From contig NZ_BSTF01000010.1 of NCBI RefSeq assembly GCF_030269365.1, positions 248,001 to 312,000 of the forward strand: 64,000 nt of DNA. The letters are read 5' to 3'. This DNA comes from Lentzea sp. NBRC 102530. Lineage in GTDB: Bacteria; Actinomycetota; Actinomycetes; Mycobacteriales; Pseudonocardiaceae. Below, one piece after another: positions 16,949-25,984 of this stretch. Within the stretch, counting starts at the first letter, position 1. Each line of letters opens with the position of its first letter. A model generated the notes under the pieces. The model saw only the letters and a program-made list of their open reading frames with translations, did no database searches and was not told the DNA's origin. A program made the position numbers and the translations under genes.

Positions 16949-18463
16949 TCAGTTCACGCCGCGATCGCGGCCCGTCCAGTAGGGCTCGCGGAGCTTGAAC
17001 TTCTGGATCTTCCCGGTGGCGGTGCGCGGGATGGAGTCGCGGAACTCGATCGAGGTCGGCGCCTTGTAGCCCGCCAGCCGCTCCTTGCAGTGCTGGATCA
17101 GCTCGGCCTCGGTGGCCTCGCCGGAGAGCACGACGAGCGCTTTGATCGTTTCACCCCACTTCTCGTGGGGCACGCCGATGACCGCGACCTCGGCGACGGC
17201 CGGGTGCGAGAACAGGCAGTCCTCGACCTCGATGGACGAGACGTTCTCGCCGCCGGTGATGATCACGTCCTTCTTGCGGTCGGAGATCGTCAGGTAGCCC
17301 TGGTCGTCGAAGTAACCGCCGTCGCCGGTGTGGAACCAGCCGTCCTCGATGGCGTCCGCGGTGGACTCCGGGTTGTCCCAGTAGCCCTCCATGACGACGT
17401 TCGAGCGCGCCATCACCTCGCCGTTGTCCGAGATCCGCAGCTGCGCGCCCAGCGCCGGCGCTCCCGCCCGCGACTGGAGCTTCGCCTTCTCCTCCCCCCG
17501 CGGGCCGGGCTGGGCCCGGTTGAAGGTGAGCAGCGGAGCCGTCTCCGTCAGGCCGTAGATCTGGAGGAACTCCCAGCCGAGCTCCTCGGTGACGCGCTGG
17601 ATCGTGCGGGAGGGCGGCGGCGCGCCGGCGCACACGATCCGCACGGTGTCACGGCCGGGGATCTCGCCGTCCCACGTTTGCGCGGCATCGAGCACGGCGT
17701 TCCACACGGCCGGTGCGCCGCACATGAGCGTGACGCCGTGGTCGCGCACACGGCGCAGGATCTCGTTGCCGTCGACCTTGCGCAGCACCACCTGCGGCAC
17801 GCCGAGGCCCGCGAGACCGAACGGCATTCCCCAGCCGTTGCAGTGGAACATCGGCAGCACGTGCATGTACACGTCGCCTTCCCACGCCCGTGTGTGCATG
17901 GCGAACGTGACGGCGTTGAGCCAGATGTTGCGGTGCGTCAGCTGCACGCCCTTGGGCCGCGCGGTCGTGCCCGACGTGTAGTTGATGGTCGCCGTCGCGT
18001 CCTCCGAGGGCGCGCTCCACGGCCGTGGCTCCACATCGAACCGAAGCAGCGACTCCGACTCCTCGCCGAGCGTGAACCGATGGCGCGCCACGACGTCATC
18101 GAGTTCGAGTTCGGGGTCGACGAACAACGCCGACGCGCCGCTGTGCTCGACGATGTACTTCACCTCGTCGGGGCGCAGCCGGAAGTTCACCGGCACGCAG
18201 ATGCGCCCGCTGCCGGGCAGGGCGTGCAGCAGTTCGAGCATCCGCGCGGAGTTGTGGCTGACGACGGCGACCCGTTCACCCTCGCCGATGCCCAGCGCGT
18301 CGAAGCCCGCCTGCCACGCGCGCACACGGTTCGCCATCTCCGCGTACGTCGTCGTCTCGACCGGTTTCGCGGGCTGGTCCGGTTCGTCGATCGTCGCCGT
18401 GGTCGCCGCGAACGCGAACGACGCCCGGTCCAGGAAGTCCGTGGTGATCAGCGGTACGCGCAT
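16949..18463 (-). CDS. Acyl-CoA synthetase (AMP-forming, FadD-like)
   Basis: A 504-aa ANL-superfamily ligase that activates a carboxylic acid to the acyl-AMP and then the CoA ester. Motifs: A3 loop NYTSGTTARPKG (Ala replaces the usual second Gly), A5 IYGLTETAP, A7 GWFHTGDGGYFD, A8 DRKKDVIITGGENVSSIEVE, and the A10 Lys in PRTATGKIQKFKLRE. Short- to medium-chain acids are the usual substrates of this branch. It lies 9 bp downstream of a sirtuin gene on the same strand, so the two are probably co-transcribed and the A10 lysine may be under acylation control. Confidence 0.92.
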   Translation of the reverse strand: MRVPLITTDFLDRASFAFAATTATIDEPDQPAKPVETTTYAEMANRVRAWQAGFDALGIGEGERVAVVSHNSARMLELLHALPGSGRICVPVNFRLRPDEVKYIVEHSGASALFVDPELELDDVVARHRFTLGEESESLLRFDVEPRPWSAPSEDATATINYTSGTTARPKGVQLTHRNIWLNAVTFAMHTRAWEGDVYMHVLPMFHCNGWGMPFGLAGLGVPQVVLRKVDGNEILRRVRDHGVTLMCGAPAVWNAVLDAAQTWDGEIPGRDTVRIVCAGAPPPSRTIQRVTEELGWEFLQIYGLTETAPLLTFNRAQPGPRGEEKAKLQSRAGAPALGAQLRISDNGEVMARSNVVMEGYWDNPESTADAIEDGWFHTGDGGYFDDQGYLTISDRKKDVIITGGENVSSIEVEDCLFSHPAVAEVAVIGVPHEKWGETIKALVVLSGEATEAELIQHCKERLAGYKAPTSIEFRDSIPRTATGKIQKFKLREPYWTGRDRGVN

Positions 18464-18472
18464 GGACCGACA

Positions 18473-19282
18473 CTACGACCAGGTGCTCGGATCTCCCCAG
18501 GACGAGAATCGTCCTCCCCCGGATGGAGGAACCGAACTGAGATCGGGGAGCACCTCGCCGACGGGTTCGTGCAGCACGACGGCCGCCACGTCGTCGTACG
18601 GCGTCGGCTCGGCGTTGCAGATGAGGACCTGCGCGCCCGCCTTCGCCGCCAGCGGCACGAGTCCCGCGGCGGGTTGCACCGACAGCGATGTTCCCGCCAC
18701 CAGCAGCACGTCGCAATCCAGGACGGCGAGCCGGGCGCGGCGCAGCACCTCGCCGTCGAGGTGCTGCCCGAACGACACCGTGGCGGACTTGAGGATGCCC
18801 CGGCACCGCAGGCAGTCCGGGTCCTCCTCGCCCTCCGCGACGCGCTTCACCGCGTCGCGCATCGGGCCCGTGGCGCCGCAACTGAGGCACACGGTGGCGT
18901 GCAACGTGCCGTGCAGCTCCAGCACGCGGTGCGGGTCGGAGCCCGCTTTCTGGTGCAGGCCGTCGATGTTCTGGGTGATGACGGTGCGCAACCGCCCGGA
19001 CCGTTCCAGTTCCACCAACGCCTTGTGCGCGGCGTTCGGCTTGGCCGTCCACACGGGACTGTCGAGCTTCGCCCGCCAGGAGAGCCTGCGCACCGCGGGG
19101 TCGGAGACGTAGGAGTCGATCGACGCGCCGAGCCCCGCGTCGGCGTCACGCGTCCAGAGCCCGTCGGGGCCACGGAAGTCCGGAATGCCCGAATCGGTGG
19201 AGACTCCGGCGCCGGTCAGCACCGTGATCCGGTGGGCGGACGCGACCAGCGCCCGTGCCGCTGCGCACGCCTGGGACCCCAT
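18473..19282 (-). CDS. SIR2-family NAD-dependent protein deacylase
   Basis: A 269-aa sirtuin. The NAD site is complete: TGAGVSTDSGIPDFRG, TQNIDGLHQKAG with catalytic His in LELHGTLH, VSFGQHL and GTSLSVQPAAGL. Two CxxC pairs (CLSC, CLRC) bind zinc. Sirtuins remove acetyl or other acyl groups from protein lysines; AMP-forming acyl-CoA synthetases are their best known bacterial targets, and one is encoded 9 bp downstream. An extension of about 25 residues at the C-terminus is Ser/Gly-rich. Confidence 0.93.
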   Translation of the reverse strand: MGSQACAAARALVASAHRITVLTGAGVSTDSGIPDFRGPDGLWTRDADAGLGASIDSYVSDPAVRRLSWRAKLDSPVWTAKPNAAHKALVELERSGRLRTVITQNIDGLHQKAGSDPHRVLELHGTLHATVCLSCGATGPMRDAVKRVAEGEEDPDCLRCRGILKSATVSFGQHLDGEVLRRARLAVLDCDVLLVAGTSLSVQPAAGLVPLAAKAGAQVLICNAEPTPYDDVAAVVLHEPVGEVLPDLSSVPPSGGGRFSSWGDPSTWS

Positions 19283-19299
19283 CGGTTCACACTAGTCGC

Positions 19300-19752
19300 G
19301 TGCGCAGCGCTGTGGGAGCCGCCATCGCGGCAGTGGGCTTGGTCACGACCATCGCGGGGACCTTCCTCCCCTGGCTCAAATCCGGATCGACCACGAGGGA
19401 CAGTTACGAAGTGCTCTCACTGCGTGATCTGGCCGGGTTGGACGGGGTGGCGGGGACGGTCGTCACGTCGATCTGGGTGGGGCTAACGCCGCTGGCCGTG
19501 GTTGCGATTGGTCTCTACGTGGTCCGTTTTCCACGATTCGCCGCGTGCGTCGCACTTCTCTTTGGCACGATCGGGGGAACCGTGGCCCTACTGGCCACAG
19601 TCCAAGGGGATAGCAAGGGTTCGTTGGTCGGAATCAGCATCGCCGGACCAGTCACGACCCTTGCCGGTGCCGTACTGACGATCGTGGGGGCGATCACGGT
19701 GCTCACCTCGACCAGGCGCAGCGCAGTGAGAACCTCAGGAGGGAACCCGTGA
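19300..19752 (+). CDS. Small membrane protein, unknown function
   Basis: A 150-aa protein from GTG 19300 (VRSAVGAAIAAVGLVTTIAG) with four predicted TM helices and a C-terminal tail rich in Ser, Arg and Gly. The first loop (FLPWLKSGSTTRDSYEVLSL) is typical of actinobacterial four-helix proteins of unknown role. The stop overlaps the GTG of the next gene, so the pair is translationally coupled. It is divergent from the sirtuin gene with a 17-bp gap. I do not recognise a family with known activity. Confidence 0.75.
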   Translation: MRSAVGAAIAAVGLVTTIAGTFLPWLKSGSTTRDSYEVLSLRDLAGLDGVAGTVVTSIWVGLTPLAVVAIGLYVVRFPRFAACVALLFGTIGGTVALLATVQGDSKGSLVGISIAGPVTTLAGAVLTIVGAITVLTSTRRSAVRTSGGNP

Positions 19753-21257
19753 GCTACCCAGGTGGTGGCGGTGGCCAGTGGCAGCCGCAGAACAACCCGT
19801 ACGGCCAGCAGCCGCAGCAGCCCCAGCAGGGCGGCTACCCGCAGCAGCAGCCCGGCGGATACCCGCAGCAGGGCGGCTACCCGCAGACCGGGCCTCAGGG
19901 GTTCCCGCAGCAGGGTCAGCCGCAGCAGGGTTTCCCGCAGACCGGGCCCCAGGGCTTCCCCCAGCAGGGTTTCCCGCAGCAGGGCTTCGAGCAGCAGCCG
20001 TACGGCTACGCGCCGATGGGCGGCGAGCCGCCGAAGAAGAAGCGCACCGGCCTGGTCGTCACGGCCGTCGTCGCCGTGTTGCTGCTGATCGGCGGCGGTG
20101 TCACGTTCTTCGCGCTGAAGAAGGCCGACCCCGGTTCGAACGCCGGTCAGGACACCCCGGCCGTCGCGGCGAAGAACCTCATCGAGCAGCTCGGCAGCGG
20201 TGACGTCGTCGGCATCATGGCCTCCCTGGCACCGGCCGAGGCCGCGTTGTCCAAGGACTACATGGAGTCGATGACGAAGGAGATGAAGCGGCTCGAGATC
20301 CTCAAGCAGGAGGCCGACCCGAACAAGCTCACCGGCATCGAGTTCAAGAGCGAGGGCATCAAGTTCGACGAGGCCAAGGCCGAGAAGATCAACGACCACC
20401 TCACCATCAACAAGCTGGTCGAGGGCAAGATCACGATCACCTCGGACGCCTCGAAGATCCCGCTCACGGACAAGCTCGTGGACGCGCTGGGCGACGACCT
20501 GAACCTCACGTCGACCAAGTCCGAGACCCTCGACATCACCGCCGAGGTCAGCAAGCGCGGCGCCCCGATCGGCATCGCGTCGATCAAGGTCGACGACAAG
20601 TGGTACCCGAGCGCCTTCTACACGATCGCCAACGCGGTCCTGGAGGAGGAGAAGCTGAAGTGGCCGTCGCAGGGCATCGCCGCCGCGGGCGCGAACTCCG
20701 CCGAGGAGGCCGCGAAGCAGATGGTCAACGCCGCGCTCGACGCCGACCTGACCAAGGTCATCGCGCTGCTGCCGCCGGACGAGGCCGGTGTGCTGCAGGA
20801 CCTCGGCCCGCTGCTGCTCGACGAGGCGGGCCCGCAGAAGCCGACCGGCGCCAAGCTGAACGCGCTGGAGACCGACGTCAAGGACGTCACCGGCGGCAAG
20901 CAGGTGACGATCAAGAAGCTGTCGATCACCGCCGAGGGCGAGACCGTGACGATCACCCGCGAGGGTGACTGCTACGCCGCCGACGTGCCCGGCCAGGGTT
21001 CGCAGAAGCTGTGCGCGGACGAGATCACCCAGCTGCTCCAGCAGCAGGGCGGCGCGAAGATCCCCGCCGAGGCCGTCGAGGTCATCGGCCGGGTGGCCGG
21101 GTCGATCATGAAGACCGGTGTCGGCGTCGTGACCACCGAGGTCGACGGCAAGTGGTACGTCAGCCCGGTCCGCTCCTACTACGAGCTGGCGCTCACGCTG
21201 TTCCGCGGCTTCGAGCCGAAGGACGTCGACGCGCTGATCGAGCTCATGAAGAAGTGA
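19749..21257 (+). CDS. Membrane-anchored protein with Gln/Pro/Gly-rich N-terminus
   Basis: A 502-aa protein starting at GTG 19749, coupled to the small membrane protein before it. Residues 1-95 are a low-complexity cytoplasmic arm made of GYPQQ and GFPQQ units, followed by basic KKKR and a single TM helix (LVVTAVVAVLLLIGGGVTFFA). The rest, about 370 residues, should lie outside the cell and appears as two similar halves, each with a phase of the kind DKWYPSAFYTIANAV / GKWYVSPVRSYYELAL near its end. No catalytic motif is seen. A perfect hairpin terminator follows. The function is unknown; a cell-envelope role is inferred. Confidence 0.8.
   Translation: MSYPGGGGGQWQPQNNPYGQQPQQPQQGGYPQQQPGGYPQQGGYPQTGPQGFPQQGQPQQGFPQTGPQGFPQQGFPQQGFEQQPYGYAPMGGEPPKKKRTGLVVTAVVAVLLLIGGGVTFFALKKADPGSNAGQDTPAVAAKNLIEQLGSGDVVGIMASLAPAEAALSKDYMESMTKEMKRLEILKQEADPNKLTGIEFKSEGIKFDEAKAEKINDHLTINKLVEGKITITSDASKIPLTDKLVDALGDDLNLTSTKSETLDITAEVSKRGAPIGIASIKVDDKWYPSAFYTIANAVLEEEKLKWPSQGIAAAGANSAEEAAKQMVNAALDADLTKVIALLPPDEAGVLQDLGPLLLDEAGPQKPTGAKLNALETDVKDVTGGKQVTIKKLSITAEGETVTITREGDCYAADVPGQGSQKLCADEITQLLQQQGGAKIPAEAVEVIGRVAGSIMKTGVGVVTTEVDGKWYVSPVRSYYELALTLFRGFEPKDVDALIELMKK
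19800..20010 (+). repeat. Coding repeat of Gln/Pro/Gly units
   Basis: Degenerate 15-24 bp units encode GYPQQ, GFPQQ and QTGPQGFPQ again and again in the N-terminal arm of the membrane-anchored protein. Two blocks coding QTGPQGFPQQG are nearly identical. Such tracts change length easily by slipped pairing and recombination. Confidence 0.85.
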
Positions 21258-21271
21258 GTTCCACCGCTCCG

Positions 21272-21316
21272 GCCAGGGCCCTGTCACCCGCAACAGCGCG
21301 GTGACAGGGCCCTGGC
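21272..21316 (+). terminator. Perfect 17-bp hairpin terminator
   Basis: GCCAGGGCCCTGTCACC at 21272-21288 is exactly complementary to 21300-21316 with an 11-base loop. It starts 14 bp after the stop of the membrane-anchored protein and ends 25 bp before the monooxygenase. No long U-tract follows, which is common in high-GC actinobacteria. Confidence 0.85.
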
Positions 21317-21341
21317 AGTTCCTGGGCGGAGTGTTGCCGCC

Positions 21342-22643
21342 ATGGACACACAGGTTCTGATCATCGGTGCCGGCGCGACCGGCCTGACCCTCGCCCTCGA
21401 CCTCTCCCGCCGCGGTGTCCCGTTCCGCATCGTCGACGCCGCCCCCGCGCCGTTCGCCGGCTCCCGCGGCAAGGGCCTCCAGCCGCGCAGCATGGAGGTC
21501 TTCCACGACCTGGGCGTGATCGAGCAGGTGCTGGCCTCTGGCCGGTTCCACATGAAGATGCGCGCCTACCGCGGCACCGAGGTCGTGCGCGAGTGGGACG
21601 TGCACGAGGGCCGCGAACCCACCGCCGACCGGCCGTACGCCGCCACGATGCTGATCCCCCAGTTCCGGGTCGAGCAGATCCTCCGCGAGGCGCTCCCCCG
21701 GGCCGTCGAGTACGGCACGCCGCTGACGTCGTTCAGCCAGGACGAACACGGCGTGACGGCGGTGGTCGGCGGCGAGACCGTGCGCGCCCGCTACCTCGTC
21801 GGCTGCGACGGCGGGAAGTCGTTCGTGCGCAAGGAACTCGGCGTCTCGTTCATCGGTGAGACCCACGAGGACATGCGGATGCTCGTCGGCGACGTCCGCG
21901 TCTCCGGCCTCGACCGCGACCACTGGCACCAGTGGGGCGGCCGCGCCGACCAGTGGCTCGCACTCTGCCCGTTGCCCGGCACCGACCTCTTCCAGTTCCA
22001 GGCGACCGGTGACGGCGACCCGTCGGCGGAGCTCTACCGGGAGATCATCCGCGAACGCACCGGCCGCGACGACCTGGTGCTGCGCGACGTGACGTGGATG
22101 TCGTTGTTCCGCACCAACATCCGCATGGTCGACCGGTTCCGCGTCGGCCGGGTCTTCCTCGCGGGCGACTCCGCGCACGTGCACTCCCCCGCCGGCGCGC
22201 AGGGCATGAACACGGGCATCCAGGACGCCTACAACCTCGGCTGGAAGCTCGGCATGGAAACCCTGCTCGACACCTACGAGTCCGAACGCAAGCCCGTCGC
22301 CGAGTGGCTGCTGGGCATGACGACCGCGATCGCCATGTCCGGCGACCCGTTCCAGCGCCGGGGCGACGAGACCCTGCAACTGTCCCTGTCCTACCGCACC
22401 ACCGACGGCCCCGGCCTGCAGCCGGGTGACCGCATGCCCGACGGCGTCACTCCCGAGGGTCGTGTCTTCGACCTGCTGCGCGGCCCGGACTTCGTGACGC
22501 TCGACCTGCCCGACGGTCCGGTCCTCGTCCGCCCCGACGGCTACGTCGCCGCCGTCGGCAGGTCAGCGATCGACGCCTACTTCGGCGCGAACCCGGTCAC
22601 GCAACTGCACCACCGCCGGGTCGCTGCTGGGAGCGCCGCGTAG
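21342..22643 (+). CDS. FAD-dependent aromatic-ring monooxygenase-like protein
   Basis: A 433-aa flavoprotein of the group A hydroxylase type (PheA/TfdB, polyketide hydroxylases). FAD motifs: GxGxxG in VLIIGAGATGLTLALDL, the DG motif in YLVGCDGGKSFVRKELG, and the GD motif in RVFLAGDSAHVHSPAGAQG followed by MNTGIQDAYNLGWKL. Family members are often near 490-540 aa; here the thioredoxin-like C-terminal part is reduced to GPVLVRPDGYVAAVG plus an unusual tail. The last 81 bp overlap the convergent SARP gene. Substrate unknown; no biosynthetic cluster surrounds it. Confidence 0.85.
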   Translation: MDTQVLIIGAGATGLTLALDLSRRGVPFRIVDAAPAPFAGSRGKGLQPRSMEVFHDLGVIEQVLASGRFHMKMRAYRGTEVVREWDVHEGREPTADRPYAATMLIPQFRVEQILREALPRAVEYGTPLTSFSQDEHGVTAVVGGETVRARYLVGCDGGKSFVRKELGVSFIGETHEDMRMLVGDVRVSGLDRDHWHQWGGRADQWLALCPLPGTDLFQFQATGDGDPSAELYREIIRERTGRDDLVLRDVTWMSLFRTNIRMVDRFRVGRVFLAGDSAHVHSPAGAQGMNTGIQDAYNLGWKLGMETLLDTYESERKPVAEWLLGMTTAIAMSGDPFQRRGDETLQLSLSYRTTDGPGLQPGDRMPDGVTPEGRVFDLLRGPDFVTLDLPDGPVLVRPDGYVAAVGRSAIDAYFGANPVTQLHHRRVAAGSAA

Positions 22644-25352
22644 CCGTTCCGCGTCGTCCAGGGCGTTGCCCGCGCTGACGGGATCGCCCTGGGCGAGCAG
22701 CCAGTCCGCGTACGACTCCAGCACGCCGGCCCGCGCCGGACCGTCCGAGCTCAGCCCGGCGGTGTCGAGCGCCTGCCGGTGGTGCGCGCCCGCCTCGTGC
22801 AGGTTCCCGAGGCGGGTGAGCGCGAGTCCGAGTCCGGCGTGGACGGCCGCCCGGAACTGGTTGGCCTGCGAGTCCGTCGTCACGTCCAAAGCCTTGCGGT
22901 ACAACGCGACGGCGTCCTCGTAGTCACCCCGGAAGAACGCCGCCTCGCCGTACGCCTGGTCGATGCGCGCACGATCCAGCACCGTCACCGAAGCCGCGGC
23001 CGACGCGAGATCCCGACCGGCGCCCGCGAGGTCCCCCACCCTGAGCTTCAGCCGGGCCATCTGCACCAGCACCGGCATCGGGACCAGCACGCTCTCCGGT
23101 TCCCCGAGCTCGGCCACGACGTCCTTCGCCTCCGACGCCGCCGCCAGCCCTTCCGCGAACGCACCCCGGTTGACCAGCACCATCACCAGGCAGGACAACC
23201 CGAATACCACGGCCCACCGGTCTCCCACGGCCCGGAACCGCACCAGGGCCTCCCGGTACGCGGCCTCGGCCAGGGGCGCCGCCCCCTCGCTGAACTCCCC
23301 GGCCACCACCCCGCGCACCAACGCCGCGAACGCGCGCATCCACTCGTCCGCCGACCGCTCCAGCCGATCGGCGAGCGACGTGAGCCGCTCCCCCAGCGCC
23401 GGCGCACCCCACACCTGACCGCTGGTCAGCACCAGCGCGCACAACGCCGTGGGCTCGGCCTCCTCCCACAACCGCTCGGCGGCGGCGACCACCCCGGGCG
23501 TCCCGAGCAGGGCCAACGCCTCCGACAGCGGATCCCCCGGCAACGCCGGCGCCCACCGCCGGATCTCCTCGAACCGCTTGGTCATCACCAGCCAATGCCA
23601 CACGCGCGCGGCCATCATCCGCCCCGCGTGCCCGGTGTCGTGCCCGATCGCCCACGCGAGCGCGGCGTCGAGGTTGGCCCGCTCCACGTCGAAGAACGCC
23701 AACGCCTGCAACTGCTCCCGCCCGCGCAGCAACGGCTCGTTCCGCTCGGCCAGCTCCACGTAGTACGCCGCGTGCGCGGCGGGATCGGCTCGCCCCTGCT
23801 CCAGTGCGTACTCGCGCACCGTCTCCAGCAGCCGGTACCGATCCCCGTTGCGCACCACCAGCGACTTCTCGACGAGCGCCGCCAGCAGGTCCTCGGTGTC
23901 CCAGAGGTCCTGATCTTGTCGGGCCCCCTGAGTACGTTGAAACGCAGGGGTTCCCGATTCGGGGGTACCCCTGCGCGAGCCTGCCCCGCACACGTCGTGC
24001 ACCGCCTGGGCGGTCGCCCCGCCCACGAACACCGCGAGCCGCGCCAGCAACGCCCGCTCGGCGTCGTCCAGCAGCTCCCAGCTCCAGTCGATCACCGCTC
24101 TCAACGTCCGGTGCCGCGCCGGCCCCGTCCGCGCGCCGCGATCGAGCAACCGCAGCCGGCTGTCCACCCGCGACTCGAGTTGTGCCGCCGACAACGAGCG
24201 CGCCCGCGCCGCCGCCAGCTCCACCGCAAGCGGAATCCCGTCCAGGGCAGCACAAACCCGGCGCACGACCTCAGCGTCGAACGCCACCCCGACACGCGCC
24301 GAGAACAGCCGTACGGCGTGGTCGAGGTCCAGCGGCGCGACCGGGTGCACGACCTCGCCCGGGATGCCGAGCGGCTCCCGGGACGTCGCCAGCACGCGCA
24401 CGCCCGGCGCCTCGGCCAGCAGCCGCACGCACAGGGCCGCGGCCGCGTCGACGACGTGCTCGCAGTTGTCCAGCACCACGAGCGACGACCCGAGGCGCGT
24501 GAACACCGGCGCCGCCAACGGGTTCGGACCGAGGGCGGCGTCCAGCGCCGCCAGAGGCTCGGCCGCCGAGTCCAGCTCGACGAACCACGCCTCCGCCGTC
24601 GTGGCGGCGTGCGTGAGCGCGAGACGGGTCTTGCCCACACCGCCGAACCCCGTGAGCGTCACCAACCTGTTGGCGCGCAACAGGTCCGCCAGCGCGGCCA
24701 GGTCCTCCTCGCGGCCCACGAACGACCCGACCTGGGCCGGCAGGTTGCCGCGCGACGCACGCTCGCGCAGCACCGCCAGGTGGGCGGCCGTCAGCGCCTC
24801 ACCGGGGTCCACGCCCAGCTCGTCCGCGAGGGCCGTGCGGACGCGCGCGAACACCGCCAGCGCGTCCGACCGCCGTCCGGCGGCGTTCAGCGCCAGCATC
24901 AGCCTGGCCTGGACGTCCTCGCGCAACGGGTGCGCGGCCGCCAGCGCCTCCAGACCCGCCAGGTCGGCGCGCAGCAGAGCGAGGCGCACGGCCTCGTCCA
25001 CCGCGAACGGGGCCTCCTCGAACGCCGCGCCCCGCCACAGCGCGGGGTCGCGCGTCCGCGAGAACTCCTCGACGTCCGTCGGCACCTCCAGCCGGTAGCC
25101 GGAGGCGTGCGACGACACCGCGGCGGCACCCACCGACCGGCGCAGCCGCGACACGAGCGACTGCACCGCGGCCGGGCCGTCGACCGGCGGCTCGTCCGGC
25201 CACAGGTCGGTGATCAGCCGGTCGACCGGCACGACGGAGCCGGGCTCCATCGCGAGCCGGATCAGCAACCAGCGCAACCGTTTGCCGCGCACCTCCACAG
25301 CGGCGCCTTCGGCGGACACCACCTGGAGCGGCCCGAGCACGTTGACCCTCAT
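22563..25352 (-). CDS. SARP/AfsR-type regulator with BTAD, NB-ARC and TPR domains
   Basis: A 929-aa transcriptional regulator. Order: OmpR-like winged helix (residues 1-80, MRVNVLGPLQVVSAEGAAVE), bacterial transcriptional activation domain (about 90-210), NB-ARC/AAA ATPase (about 225-480; Walker A GFGGVGKTRLAL, Walker B SLVVLDNCEHV), and a C-terminal helical TPR region from about 520. Such proteins activate secondary-metabolism or stress genes, with ATP-dependent switching. The ATG overlaps the stop of the ABC permease (TGATG), so it is made with that transporter. Between the NB-ARC domain and its winged-helix part there is an extra segment of about 28 residues that carries a DNA palindrome (see repeat). 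Confidence 0.9.
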   Translation of the reverse strand: MRVNVLGPLQVVSAEGAAVEVRGKRLRWLLIRLAMEPGSVVPVDRLITDLWPDEPPVDGPAAVQSLVSRLRRSVGAAAVSSHASGYRLEVPTDVEEFSRTRDPALWRGAAFEEAPFAVDEAVRLALLRADLAGLEALAAAHPLREDVQARLMLALNAAGRRSDALAVFARVRTALADELGVDPGEALTAAHLAVLRERASRGNLPAQVGSFVGREEDLAALADLLRANRLVTLTGFGGVGKTRLALTHAATTAEAWFVELDSAAEPLAALDAALGPNPLAAPVFTRLGSSLVVLDNCEHVVDAAAALCVRLLAEAPGVRVLATSREPLGIPGEVVHPVAPLDLDHAVRLFSARVGVAFDAEVVRRVCAALDGIPLAVELAAARARSLSAAQLESRVDSRLRLLDRGARTGPARHRTLRAVIDWSWELLDDAERALLARLAVFVGGATAQAVHDVCGAGSRRGTPESGTPAFQRTQGARQDQDLWDTEDLLAALVEKSLVVRNGDRYRLLETVREYALEQGRADPAAHAAYYVELAERNEPLLRGREQLQALAFFDVERANLDAALAWAIGHDTGHAGRMMAARVWHWLVMTKRFEEIRRWAPALPGDPLSEALALLGTPGVVAAAERLWEEAEPTALCALVLTSGQVWGAPALGERLTSLADRLERSADEWMRAFAALVRGVVAGEFSEGAAPLAEAAYREALVRFRAVGDRWAVVFGLSCLVMVLVNRGAFAEGLAAASEAKDVVAELGEPESVLVPMPVLVQMARLKLRVGDLAGAGRDLASAAASVTVLDRARIDQAYGEAAFFRGDYEDAVALYRKALDVTTDSQANQFRAAVHAGLGLALTRLGNLHEAGAHHRQALDTAGLSSDGPARAGVLESYADWLLAQGDPVSAGNALDDAERLRGAPSSDPAVVQLRDRVRAEVGVDR
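23943..23975. repeat. Palindromic element inside the SARP gene
   Basis: A 33-bp inverted repeat: CGCAGGGG at 23943-23950 pairs with CCCCTGCG at 23968-23975, continued by one A-T pair, one T-T mismatch and three G-C pairs around a 7-base loop. It falls in codons about 460-470 of the SARP gene, inside a stretch with no counterpart in usual NB-ARC regulators, and keeps the frame. It resembles a short repetitive extragenic palindrome captured by a gene; whether copies exist elsewhere cannot be seen here. Confidence 0.6.
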
Positions 25353-25984
25353 CAGGCCCGCCGTGCCCCGACCACCACCGCGGCCGCCACGAGCGCCACG
25401 CCGACCGCCGCCGTCCCCAGCAAGGACGGCGACACGCGGTTGTGGCCCAGCGCGTCCAGCACCCAGCCGAGTGGGGTGGCCCGCCCGAGCGGATAGGTCA
25501 GCACCACCACCGAGAACACCGCCAGCACGGTGCGCCCGATGGAGTCGAGAACGGGGCGGGCGAACAGCAGGCCCACACCGACGCCCAGCAACGCCACTCC
25601 AGTATGCGCGGCGAGTCCGACAAAGAATTCGCCCGCCGTGTACGGGTGCGGGTTCGTCAGCACCGGCCACACCGCCGCGAGCAACGCCAGCACCAGGCAG
25701 ATCAGCACCGCCACCAGCGCCGCAGCTGCCAGCACCCGCGGCCAGCCCCCGGCGGACACGACCGTGATCTCCCGCCGCACCACGTCCTCGGACGTCGCCA
25801 CCACCACGGCCATCCACGCCGCGATCGGGTACAGCAACGCCGACGACCCCGAGTACGCCTCCAGCGGCTGCCCGGCGTCCGACGAGAACAACATCCCCAT
25901 CACGCCGAGGAACACCAGCAGCGGCGCCAGATACCGTTGCCCGCGAAAGACGTCCGCCGCGAGGTACCGGACGAGGGCGATCAC
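25352..25984 (-). CDS. ABC transporter membrane protein
   Basis: A 210-aa polytopic protein with about six TM helices (for example PLLVFLGVMGMLFS, VLICLVLALLAAVWPVL, GVALLGVGVGLLFA). I start it at the GTG that overlaps the stop of the ATPase gene (GTGA); an ATG seven codons upstream is also possible. It is the membrane partner of that ATPase. The family is a poorly characterised ABC-2-like group; substrate and direction are unknown. Its stop overlaps the SARP start by one base. Confidence 0.8.
   Translation of the reverse strand: MIALVRYLAADVFRGQRYLAPLLVFLGVMGMLFSSDAGQPLEAYSGSSALLYPIAAWMAVVVATSEDVVRREITVVSAGGWPRVLAAAALVAVLICLVLALLAAVWPVLTNPHPYTAGEFFVGLAAHTGVALLGVGVGLLFARPVLDSIGRTVLAVFSVVVLTYPLGRATPLGWVLDALGHNRVSPSLLGTAAVGVALVAAAVVVGARRA

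Noticed and set aside
21342..22643. Biosynthetic gene cluster around the monooxygenase and SARP
   Set aside because: No PKS, NRPS, terpene or tailoring set is found within the window.
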